The translations under genes and the position numbers were made by a program. A DNA stretch of 13,929 nt, taken from an uncultured Eudoraea sp. GTDB taxonomy: Bacteria > Bacteroidota > Bacteroidia > Flavobacteriales > Flavobacteriaceae. The stretch covers positions 1 through 13,929 of the forward strand of contig CAJQNH010000163.1 in the NCBI GenBank assembly GCA_905479615.1, given 5' to 3'. A model generated the notes under the pieces. The model had not been told where the DNA came from. It made no database searches and saw nothing but the letters and a program-made list of their open reading frames with translations. Of this stretch, positions 1 through 6,580 are shown piece after piece; the stretch's first letter is position 1, and each line of letters starts with the position of its first letter.

Positions 1-542
1 ATATCATTTAACTGAAATCCGTTGTCTTCCAAAAATGGGAGAACAAAAATATGCTGATGATTTAATTGCCTTAGGATCTTGTTTTCAGGAAAGTTTTGCA
101 CATTTCCTAGCTTGTGGATGGCTTCTGAAATGTTTACTAATTTTTCCAGGATTTGATAGGATATCTTTCGGTCCTGGTAACAGAAAGTCATATCATCACA
201 CTGCCCCAGATCTTGCATTTGTATTAAATAATTCTTTTGATCAAAGGCCAAAATATTGGGGATATGAGCCGTTATGTAAGCTCCTTGCACAGCCTCATAA
301 AACTTATGCTCCACCTCAATCCTGTTAAGAGGGGCTTCAATTTGCTGGTACTTTTGTACATAGGGGCGCGATTGTTTTAGAATAAAGGAACGTTGATTCG
401 TAATTACCCTAAGCACAACATTCATATTACCTTCACCTGGTTTCGAAATAGAAATTATGTTTTCATTGGCATTAAGCCAGTTTTTGGATTCGAGGAATTC
501 CTGAAGAGTATTAAGTGAGGTATTGGTATCTATCGAAATCAA
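1..542 (-). CDS. Methylthioribose kinase-like phosphotransferase (APH fold), 3' end cut by window edge
   Basis: Reading the minus strand gives about 180 residues that look like the N-lobe of an aminoglycoside-phosphotransferase/methylthioribose kinase-type enzyme, which transfers phosphate from ATP to a small hydroxylated substrate in the cytoplasm. Visible marks are a glycine-rich GEGNMN segment near residue 37, then FILKQSRPYVQKY (about 53-65), whose Lys-Gln...Pro-Tyr-Val pattern is typical of MtnK-like proteins, then the acidic EVEHKFYEA helix, and HIFVLPFLEDNGF near 164-176. The C-lobe with the catalytic HxD and the Mg-binding aspartate lies outside the window. No in-frame ATG exists between the upstream stop (594-596) and residue 40, so I chose TTG at 540-542, which gives the expected short lead before the first helix. 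A second TTG at 573-575 is possible. The true substrate is unknown; methylthioribose is only the nearest family analogy. Family membership is fairly sure, the start less so. Confidence 0.72.
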   Translation of the reverse strand, partial: MISIDTNTSLNTLQEFLESKNWLNANENIISISKPGEGNMNVVLRVITNQRSFILKQSRPYVQKYQQIEAPLNRIEVEHKFYEAVQGAYITAHIPNILAFDQKNYLIQMQDLGQCDDMTFCYQDRKISYQILEKLVNISEAIHKLGNVQNFPENKILRQLNHQHIFVLPFLEDNGFQLND

Positions 543-578
543 GCTTTGAACAATTTTATTGCAAGATAGTCTCAAAAC

Positions 579-610
579 AAAAAAATCCTTACGTTAGACT
601 AAGATTTTTT
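579..610. terminator. AT-rich hairpin with poly-T on both strands, possible terminator
   Basis: An imperfect inverted repeat pairs 579-591 with 600-610 (arms AAAAAAATCCTTA and TAAGATTTTTT, one bulge, 8-nt loop). Each strand ends in a run of T. On the minus strand it lies about 150 nt after the hydrolase stop and about 37 nt before the presumed TTG start of the phosphotransferase. It could end the hydrolase transcript or act as a leader hairpin. The stem is almost all A-T, so it is weak. Confidence 0.35.
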
Positions 611-675
611 ATTCTAATTGAGGCCCGGTGATTTTGAAACAGGCGATGATATTTTTTACAAGTCAAAGCTTAGTT

Positions 676-693
676 AAATGACAAATGTCATTT
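676..693. promoter_or_regulatory. 18-bp inverted repeat, operator-like
   Basis: Two perfect 8-bp arms, AAATGACA and TGTCATTT, are separated by AA. The site lies in the 220-bp gap between the hydrolase stop and the phosphotransferase start, about 135 nt upstream of the latter. No T-run follows on either strand, so a terminator is unlikely. The symmetry and size resemble the binding site of a dimeric regulator, but no regulator gene is nearby and no clear promoter element overlaps it. Confidence 0.35.
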
Positions 694-762
694 TCAAATA
701 GTATTTCATTTAAGAGCCGTTATGAATGGGCGTGATTCTTAGATTTTAGATAAATGCGATTT

Positions 763-2193
763 TTACTCCACGTATAAGTTCAAACAAGAGGTGTTAAGTT
801 GTCCTTTTGGGTTATTCATAAAATCTATCATAACCTGATCTTTGCATTCCCGATTTCCATCTCCATGCCCTCCTTCATCAAGGATTAATAGCTTTCCCTT
901 ACTCAGGTTCTCCATAAATAGAACACCATTTTTTGGAGGGGTAACAGGATCAAATCTATTTACGAATATTAATGTTGGCAAATCAGAATCCTGAAATATT
1001 CGTTCTTCCAGGGGTAAGTTATTGGTATGCCAATTCATCCCTGCAATGTAAAAAGCATCAAAAAACCCTAGTTTGACAGGAATTAGAGGATATTTTTCGT
1101 AGTCCTTCAAAATCACTTCTGCAGTATTGGCCGGATTAAAATTTTCAAATTTTTCTACAGACAATAACATGCTAAGGTTTAGTCCTCCGGTTAACTCATA
1201 TTCAAACTGTAGTACTTCATTAATCACTTCGCCGCTTCCCTCTTTATAGGCTTTTATTAGTTCGGGGGCTTTTTCCCTTGAGTTACCCTGATACAGTAAC
1301 CTTCTCAATAGATAAATCCCATCCTGGGCATTAATAGTTACATTTATTGAATCATTCATGTTGACAGTTAATGGCTTTTGTTCCAAAATCGAAATCGCTT
1401 CAAAATAATCCTCTTTTAGTATGGGGTATTTTTTTTTGCATTCAGGATCATTTTCACAATACTCGAAAATTCGCCCTAAAGCCAGCGAATAGCTGTCTAA
1501 GCGATTAAGAAGAAAATCACCGCTAAGCGGAGCAGGGGAATCCAGGACAGAAGAATGAATGTAATTTGGGAACATATCCTGCACTATCCTGGCAATACGA
1601 GTACCATAAGAGCCCCCAAAGAGATTGTATTTCTTATAACCCAAATGCTTAAAAAGCATTCCTACATCCTTCGCATTTTGAATTGAATTATAATACTCGG
1701 GTTTAATGTCTTGTGCCTCACATTTCTTTTTATATTTAAAAATCAAGTCTGTCATCAAAACCAATTCCTCTTCTTCATCGGCATCTTTGGCCAGAATATC
1801 AAAGGCATCAAAAGACATGTCGGGCAAGGCAGAGGAATACCCAATACCACGTTGGTCAAAAAGAATAATATCACGTTCATTTCTCATGGGGTGTTCCAAT
1901 AAGAAACCGACCATACCCTTACTCAGAGAATTACCCCCCGGGCCGCCAGAGAAGAAAATCATTGGAAATGCATCAGAAATACTGTCTTTGGCTTTTAAAA
2001 CGATATAGGTAATCTGAATTTGTTTTCCATCAGGCTCATCATGATTCTCAGGAACCAAAATTGCACCGGCCTGCACATCTTTTCCCTCCGGGAGCCAATC
2101 CAGGCCTTGGGGCTGAATTGATTTTGGGTATTTCTGGGCCTTACAAGCAAAAGTTAGCAGAAATACTATAATGTAAAAATTAATTTTTCTCAT
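763..2193 (-). CDS. Exported S33-type alpha/beta hydrolase (TAP/proline iminopeptidase-like)
   Basis: This 476-residue protein has the layout of tripeptidyl/proline aminopeptidase-like hydrolases, which remove N-terminal residues from short peptides. The oxyanion-hole segment SGGPGG is at 82-87, followed by DQRGIGYS at 113-120. The nucleophile Ser195 sits in GGSYGTR, and the probable remaining triad members are Asp415 in NRFDPVTPP and His443 in EGGHG. A cap region rich in helices fills about 220-390, and the last part matches the TAP-like C-terminal domain. The N-terminus is a signal peptide (residues 1-19) with a Cys at 17 that may be lipidated, although the preceding LTFA is a weak lipobox. 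A periplasmic or membrane-anchored location is therefore likely. It is monocistronic as far as the window shows. Peptidase activity is inferred from the family; an esterase role is an alternative. Confidence 0.88.
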   Translation of the reverse strand: MRKINFYIIVFLLTFACKAQKYPKSIQPQGLDWLPEGKDVQAGAILVPENHDEPDGKQIQITYIVLKAKDSISDAFPMIFFSGGPGGNSLSKGMVGFLLEHPMRNERDIILFDQRGIGYSSALPDMSFDAFDILAKDADEEEELVLMTDLIFKYKKKCEAQDIKPEYYNSIQNAKDVGMLFKHLGYKKYNLFGGSYGTRIARIVQDMFPNYIHSSVLDSPAPLSGDFLLNRLDSYSLALGRIFEYCENDPECKKKYPILKEDYFEAISILEQKPLTVNMNDSINVTINAQDGIYLLRRLLYQGNSREKAPELIKAYKEGSGEVINEVLQFEYELTGGLNLSMLLSVEKFENFNPANTAEVILKDYEKYPLIPVKLGFFDAFYIAGMNWHTNNLPLEERIFQDSDLPTLIFVNRFDPVTPPKNGVLFMENLSKGKLLILDEGGHGDGNRECKDQVMIDFMNNPKGQLNTSCLNLYVE

Positions 2194-2525
2194 ATAGAAT
2201 ATTTTTTATGAACCCTATCACTTACTGTAATCTAATTGTATAATTTCCCTTATTCCTTTTAATTAGGGGGTTGGTTTATAATCACAAGGCTCGGTAAGCT
2301 TGCTCGTATTTTTAAAGCCCGGCCTATAAAAATAGGAAGTTCTGGCGATAAGAGCTATGAGTTTTCCTTCCAGACTTTTAAATTGCACAATAATCCAGCG
2401 GTTACATAACCTATAGTTGAACCTTTTACTACGTTATTTACTTCGCAAGTTCTATTCCAATGGAACCACGTTCACCTAGTATTGTTTTTATACCTGATTT
2501 AATTTTCATCCAAAGGCTTCTTCTT

Positions 2526-2539
2526 AAAAGTAGGCTTTT
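2526..2539. repeat. Small hairpin with TAGG loop, left of repeat array
   Basis: AAAAG and CTTTT arms enclose the loop TAGG. The same loop and a similar stem (GGAAAG...CTTTCC) occur at 2875-2890, on the other side of the 22-bp repeats. No function is assigned. Confidence 0.4.
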
Positions 2540-2580
2540 ATAAGTTCCATTTCCTTACCTCCCACTTCGTAGTTTATTAT

Positions 2581-2763
2581 TTCCTCCTTCGCACCTCATT
2601 TTTTCCTCCTTCGCACTTCATTTTTTCCTCCTTCGCACCTCATTTTTTCCTCCTTCGCACCTCATTTTTCCCTCCTTCGTACTTCATTTTTTCCTCCTTC
2701 GCACCTCATTTTTCCCTTCTTCGCACCTCATTTTTTCCTCCTTCGTACCTCATTTTTTCCTCC
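2581..2763. repeat. 22-bp tandem repeat array, eight copies plus a partial one
   Basis: Eight head-to-tail units of exactly 22 bp run from 2581 to 2756, with a 7-bp partial copy to 2763. Each plus-strand unit reads TTCCTCCTTC followed by GCACCTCATTTT, with a few C/T changes between copies (GCAC or GTAC, CCTC or CTTC). A degenerate ninth unit with about 14 of 22 matches precedes at 2559-2580. On the minus strand every unit carries a purine-rich GGAGG five bases ahead of an ATG, but 22 is not a multiple of three, so no consistent repeat protein results. It lies between the hydrolase and tRNA-Phe genes and resembles an intergenic minisatellite. Confidence 0.9.
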
Positions 2764-2775
2764 AGGGTTAACTTC

Positions 2776-2793
2776 CCCCGATTGTTATCGGGG
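2776..2793. repeat. Inverted repeat CCCCGAT/ATCGGGG
   Basis: Perfect 7-bp arms are separated by TGTT. This is the first of several consecutive short hairpins between the 22-bp array and the tRNA-Phe terminator. A second small one, GTTCC-ttt-GGAAC, follows directly at 2799-2811. Confidence 0.5.
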
Positions 2794-2827
2794 TCGTTGT
2801 TCCTTTGGAACCTCTCCTGAAAATGCC

Positions 2828-2858
2828 AAACCCACCTGCCTTCGACAGGGGTTTTTTT
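2828..2858 (+). terminator. Terminator-like hairpin followed by seven T
   Basis: CCTG (2835-2838) pairs with CAGG (2846-2849), and flanking C and G bases extend the stem with a bulged A. The run TTTTTTT at 2852-2858 follows. The orientation is plus, yet no plus-strand gene lies upstream, so it may be a relic or the end of a small RNA. Confidence 0.35.
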
Positions 2859-2874
2859 ATTTCCCCGATCCTTA

Positions 2875-2890
2875 GGAAAGTAGGCTTTCC
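2875..2890. repeat. Small hairpin with TAGG loop, right of repeat array
   Basis: Perfect 6-bp arms GGAAAG and CTTTCC enclose TAGG. It is the counterpart of the hairpin at 2526-2539 and lies just beyond the tRNA-Phe terminator in the direction of tRNA transcription. Confidence 0.45.
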
Positions 2891-2904
2891 ACGTCCGGAG
2901 AAAT

Positions 2905-2937
2905 AAAAAACCCACTCCTTATTAAAGAAGTGGGTTT
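2905..2937 (-). terminator. Rho-independent terminator of tRNA-Phe
   Basis: Perfect 9-bp arms AAACCCACT (2908-2916) and AGTGGGTTT (2929-2937) enclose a 12-nt loop. Read on the minus strand, the stem runs straight into TTTTTT (complement of 2905-2910). It begins 12 nt after the tRNA discriminator base, the expected place for a tRNA transcript end. Confidence 0.85.
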
Positions 2938-2948
2938 GGCGCTTTAAG

Positions 2949-3021
<73 letters not shown>

Positions 3022-3042
3022 TTATTTAGTTAAGGGTCAGCA

Positions 3043-3081
3043 CCCTCCGAAGCACAAGCAATAGCGCAGTGCGTAGGAGGG
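3043..3081 (-). other. Long hairpin in the tRNA-Phe 5' leader
   Basis: CCCTCC (3043-3048) pairs with GGAGGG (3076-3081). Inside, GCAC (3052-3055) pairs with GTGC (3068-3071 region) across a 3-by-3 internal loop. It occupies most of the predicted leader between the promoter and the mature tRNA 5' end. It may guide processing of the precursor, or protect it; this is inferred from position only. Confidence 0.45.
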
Positions 3082-3083
3082 GG

Positions 3084-3114
3084 CAAATATACTTTCAAAT
3101 TTAGGAACTACAAA
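3084..3114 (-). promoter_or_regulatory. Bacteroidota-type promoter for tRNA-Phe
   Basis: On the minus strand a TTTG box (complement of 3111-3114) is followed after exactly 19 bp by TATATTTG (complement of 3084-3091). This matches the published Bacteroidota consensus TTTG/TAnnTTTG. Transcription would start near 3077, about 55 nt before the mature tRNA. Confidence 0.75.
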
Positions 3115-3166
3115 CAAAATTGAAAAAAAAGCCTGCTGTTTTTTTTCATTTTATAATCTTTGTGGT

Positions 3167-3895
3167 ATGAACCTTATTGTAGATGCCGGAAATACCTATG
3201 TAAAGCTGGCCGTTTTTAACGGACATAACCTGCTATGGCAGCAAAAGCTGGAACCAGAGGACTTTCCAAAGATGGTAAAAAAAGTATTTAAAAAATATGC
3301 TACAATACAATCAGCAATTGTTTCTTCAGTAGGTGTTTTAGACCAAAAATACATTTCGGCATTATCCGTATTTGTTGAGGTACATTTATTAAGTCATAAG
3401 ACTAAGATTCCCTTTAAGAATTCCTATGCTACGCCCCAGACATTAGGAATGGACAGGGTAGCACTTGCAACAGCCGCCTTCTACCATAACCCGGATGCCA
3501 ATACACTGGTTATTGACGCAGGCACTTGCATAACTTATGATATGATAAATGACTATGGGGAGTATTTGGGAGGTGCAATTTCTCCCGGCTTACGTATGCG
3601 TTATAAGGCACTGCACGAGCATACTTCAAAGTTGCCTTTACTGAAACCGGAGAATTTCCATGATATTATAGGAAATTCCACAAATGCAAGTATCCATAGC
3701 GGTGTTTTAAATGGCATTTGTACAGAGATAGATGGGGTCATAGGTCAATACCAATCGCGTTTTGAAGATTTAACAGTTATTTTAACAGGAGGTGACGCTC
3801 AAATTTTGTCTAAACGATTAAAAAATACCATATTTGCGCATTCAAATTTTCTCCTAAAGGGCTTGAATTATTTGCTGGAATACAACAAACGCTAG
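3167..3895 (+). CDS. coaX: Type III pantothenate kinase
   Basis: The 242-residue product phosphorylates pantothenate with ATP, the first step of coenzyme A synthesis, in the cytoplasm. The ASKHA-fold marks of CoaX are all visible: the phosphate loop DAGNT (6-10), GMDR (94-97) with the probable catalytic Asp96, the second phosphate motif DAGT (117-120), GGAISPG (135-141) and the adenosine motif TGGDA (207-211). Length is normal for the family. ATG at 3167 is fitting because DAGNT must lie within the first ten residues. A TAATCTTTG sequence just upstream resembles a -7 box, with one base too many between TA and TTTG. CoaX opens the six-gene plus-strand array, and its stop codon directly abuts the ATG of the next gene. 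Confidence 0.96.
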   Translation: MNLIVDAGNTYVKLAVFNGHNLLWQQKLEPEDFPKMVKKVFKKYATIQSAIVSSVGVLDQKYISALSVFVEVHLLSHKTKIPFKNSYATPQTLGMDRVALATAAFYHNPDANTLVIDAGTCITYDMINDYGEYLGGAISPGLRMRYKALHEHTSKLPLLKPENFHDIIGNSTNASIHSGVLNGICTEIDGVIGQYQSRFEDLTVILTGGDAQILSKRLKNTIFAHSNFLLKGLNYLLEYNKR

Positions 3896-5167
3896 ATGGT
3901 AAAGAAAATCGTATTGCTAATACTCTGCCTAACGGCAATAGCATCATACTCCCAGAGTGGTAACGGAACGGTATCACCTTATTCATTTGGTGGAATAGGA
4001 GATTTCAGACCACAGACCACTATAGAAAATCAGGCTATGGGAGGATTAAGTATGTATACAGATAGTATTCATGTAAACTTAAATAATCCCGCCGCTTATG
4101 GAAAAATTAAATTAGTGACTTTTTCCGCAGCAGGGGGACATAAAGAAGTAAAATTAAAAGATTTTACAAATGAACAAAGTTCTTCGGTCACTACTCTTGA
4201 ATATATTGCTCTGGCTTTTCCCATAACACCAAAATTTGGTGTGGGAATAGGAATTCTTCCTTATACGGCAGTGGGCTATAATGTTTTTTCTGAAACTACT
4301 AATGCCACCCGGGACACGGTGTTAAATCAGTTTACAGGGGATGGGGGGTTAAATAAAGCATTTTTATCAGCAGGATATGAAATTACCAAAAATCTGCATG
4401 TTGGGGCAACAGTAAATTTTAGTTTCGGTAATTTACAATACCAGAGTGTTCAGAGTATTGACAGAGTTCAGTATGGAACAATAGACATCCGTGAATCTGA
4501 GATTAGCGGCTATGATTTTAATTATGGCGCAACTTATACTCCCAGGATTAAAAATAAATACACTTTATTTACCTCAGTTACTGTAAATACACAAGCCAAT
4601 CTGGTGTCTTCTAATACTGAGAGATTAGGTTCGTTTTCATTAAGTACCGGTGAAGAAATTGAAGTAAGGGATGTAGACTTAGAACCTTCAAACCTCAGAA
4701 ATACCGAATTGAAAATTCCAACAACTACCACTTTTGGACTTGGATTTGGACGGGACAAAAAATGGTTTTTTGGGGCAGAATATAGTTTGCAGGCTGTGGG
4801 TTCATTTAGAAATGACTTTATTGACCCGGGAAATATAGCATATGAAGATGCTAGTACTCTTAGAGTAGGTGGATATTTTGTGCCTGATTATGCTTCATTT
4901 ACCAGTTATTTGAAAAGAGTCACTTACAGGGCTGGTGCACGTACTTCCAAAACGGGCTTGATAGTCAATGATACATCGATAAATGATTTTGGCATAACTT
5001 TTGGAATGGGTTTACCAGTTGGAGGAGGTTTTTCCAATATGAATTTTGGTTTTGAATATGGTAAACGTGGTACCACAGTAGCCGATTTAATTGAGGAAAC
5101 TTATTTCAAAGTCAGTGTAGGACTGTCATTCAACGATAAATGGTTCCAAAAAAGGAAAATAAATTGA
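3896..5167 (+). CDS. Predicted outer-membrane beta-barrel protein of unknown function
   Basis: The 423-residue product starts with a clear signal peptide (about residues 1-19, cleavage near SYS/Q). A glycine-rich segment follows (SPYSFGGIGDF, then AMGGLSMY). The remainder is many alternating hydrophobic/polar stretches with aromatic ends, for example FGVGIGILPYTAVGYNVF, FGLGFGRDKKWFFGAEYSL and MNFGFEYGKR. This is the look of an outer-membrane barrel distantly like FadL/OmpP1 transporters. The ATG abuts the coaX stop with no gap, so translation is probably coupled. The following TPR gene is 40 nt away. No ligand or transport function can be read from the sequence, and the FadL comparison is a structural guess. 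Export and barrel fold are fairly sure. Confidence 0.8.
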   Translation: MVKKIVLLILCLTAIASYSQSGNGTVSPYSFGGIGDFRPQTTIENQAMGGLSMYTDSIHVNLNNPAAYGKIKLVTFSAAGGHKEVKLKDFTNEQSSSVTTLEYIALAFPITPKFGVGIGILPYTAVGYNVFSETTNATRDTVLNQFTGDGGLNKAFLSAGYEITKNLHVGATVNFSFGNLQYQSVQSIDRVQYGTIDIRESEISGYDFNYGATYTPRIKNKYTLFTSVTVNTQANLVSSNTERLGSFSLSTGEEIEVRDVDLEPSNLRNTELKIPTTTTFGLGFGRDKKWFFGAEYSLQAVGSFRNDFIDPGNIAYEDASTLRVGGYFVPDYASFTSYLKRVTYRAGARTSKTGLIVNDTSINDFGITFGMGLPVGGGFSNMNFGFEYGKRGTTVADLIEETYFKVSVGLSFNDKWFQKRKIN

Positions 5168-5207
5168 TAAAAATTTAGTACATTAACCACTTTAAAATTA
5201 ATACAAG

Positions 5208-6578
5208 ATGAAAAAGGAGTTTTACTGTATGATGATTGGGTTACTGGCAATAACAGGAACGGCAAATTCACAAGCCCAAAACCCTGAATGTATGACCAAT
5301 CTCTCTATTTATGCTGAACATGCAAAAGTAAAAAACTACGATGCGGCATATACACCGTGGAAAATGGTATATGAAACATGTCCGTCGATAAATAAAGCAA
5401 ATTTTTCGCTGGGGGAAAAAATTCTGTCTTATAAGATAGATAATAGTTCCGGTACCGAAAAAGATGGTTATATAAGTGACTTGCTTGCAATGTATGACAA
5501 TAGTTTAAAAGTTTTCCCGGATAAATTTCCCAAAGCGGTTGTTGCCATAGATAAGGCTTTGCTGCTTTATGACAATAAGATGGCTTCTAATGAAGAACTA
5601 TATAATATGCTTCATGTTGCCTTTGAACAGGACGCATCAAATTTTAAAAACCCAAAAGCGCTTTATCTCTATTTTTCAAGCCTTGTAGACCTTTATAATG
5701 AAGGGAAAAAAGATCTTCAGACAGTGTTTGATACCTATGATGACGTTACTGAAAAAATAGAAGAGGAGAATGAAAAACTAACAGACATAATTAGCCAATT
5801 GCTACCTAAAGAAGAGGCCGGAACCCTTACTTCAAAAGAAAAGAGAAGGTTGAAGGTGGCAACTACTAATTCTGAATCTTATGGTAAGATAGCCGGAAGT
5901 GTGGATTCTAAATTAGGTGCTCTTGCAGATTGTGAAAATCTTATTCCTCTTTATCAAAAGAGTTTTGAATCCAAAAAAACCGACGTCACCTGGGTAAAAA
6001 GAGCAGTAGGAAGAATGTTTAGTAAAGATTGTATCGATGATCCTATGTTTCAAAAATTATTTGAGGCGCAATTAGCATTGGATCCTTCGGCGGATGCTTA
6101 TGTTTATGGAGGAACGTTAAAGAAAAAAGCAGGAGATAACAAAGGAGCAATAGCAGACTTTAATAAAGCCCTTCAATTGGAGACTGATCCCAAAAAGAAA
6201 TCAAATATTGCTTACAAGATAGCAACCAGTTATAGAAGAACGAGTAAATCAACTGCAAGAAATTATGCTCAGAAAGCTATAGATGCAAATGCGTCTAATG
6301 GGAGAGCTTACCTTCTTATCGCAAATTTATACGCAACAAGCGCGAATGATTGTGGTAGTACGCCATTTGAAAAAAGAGCTATCTATTGGAAAGCGGCAGA
6401 TATGGCCAGAAGAGCGGGTAGAGTAGATCCTTCATTAAGCAGTACTGCAAATCAGTCTGCAGCGAGCTATAGCGCCAAAGCACCATCAAAGACAGATATC
6501 TTTAATTCTGGGATGGCTGGTAAAACTGTCAGTTTTAGTTGTTGGGTTGGAGGCAGCATAACAGTGCCTAATCTATAA
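5208..6578 (+). CDS. Exported tetratricopeptide-repeat protein
   Basis: The 456-residue product has a signal peptide (about 1-23, cleavage near SQA/Q), so it acts in the periplasm or at the outer membrane. Helical repeats fill most of the chain. The clearest TPR units lie at about 290-405, including GDNKGAIADFNKALQLETD and ARNYAQKAIDANASNGRAYL, while 180-215 is highly charged and may form a coiled coil. Six cysteines remain after the signal peptide (28, 58, 242, 275, 382, 445), an even number that would allow disulphides. The last 35 residues are Ser/Gly-rich and hydrophobic rather than TPR. It sits between a barrel protein and lptC with only 2 nt before lptC. TPR proteins usually scaffold other proteins; partner and role here are unknown. 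Confidence 0.85.
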   Translation: MKKEFYCMMIGLLAITGTANSQAQNPECMTNLSIYAEHAKVKNYDAAYTPWKMVYETCPSINKANFSLGEKILSYKIDNSSGTEKDGYISDLLAMYDNSLKVFPDKFPKAVVAIDKALLLYDNKMASNEELYNMLHVAFEQDASNFKNPKALYLYFSSLVDLYNEGKKDLQTVFDTYDDVTEKIEEENEKLTDIISQLLPKEEAGTLTSKEKRRLKVATTNSESYGKIAGSVDSKLGALADCENLIPLYQKSFESKKTDVTWVKRAVGRMFSKDCIDDPMFQKLFEAQLALDPSADAYVYGGTLKKKAGDNKGAIADFNKALQLETDPKKKSNIAYKIATSYRRTSKSTARNYAQKAIDANASNGRAYLLIANLYATSANDCGSTPFEKRAIYWKAADMARRAGRVDPSLSSTANQSAASYSAKAPSKTDIFNSGMAGKTVSFSCWVGGSITVPNL

Positions 6579-6580
6579 CA

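Noticed and set aside
35..328. 97-codon plus-strand open frame at the left edge
   Set aside because: It lies antisense to the phosphotransferase gene, whose minus-strand frame shows clear family motifs across the same bases.
1706..2008. Plus-strand open frames inside the hydrolase gene
   Set aside because: They are antisense to the well-supported catalytic region of the hydrolase.
2581..2763. CRISPR array
   Set aside because: Units are directly adjacent with no spacers, and no cas gene is in the window.
3150..3159. Promoter of coaX at TAATCTTTG
   Set aside because: It resembles a -7 box but has three bases instead of two between TA and TTTG, lacks a TTTG box 19 bp upstream and lies almost at the start codon; mentioned only in the gene entry.
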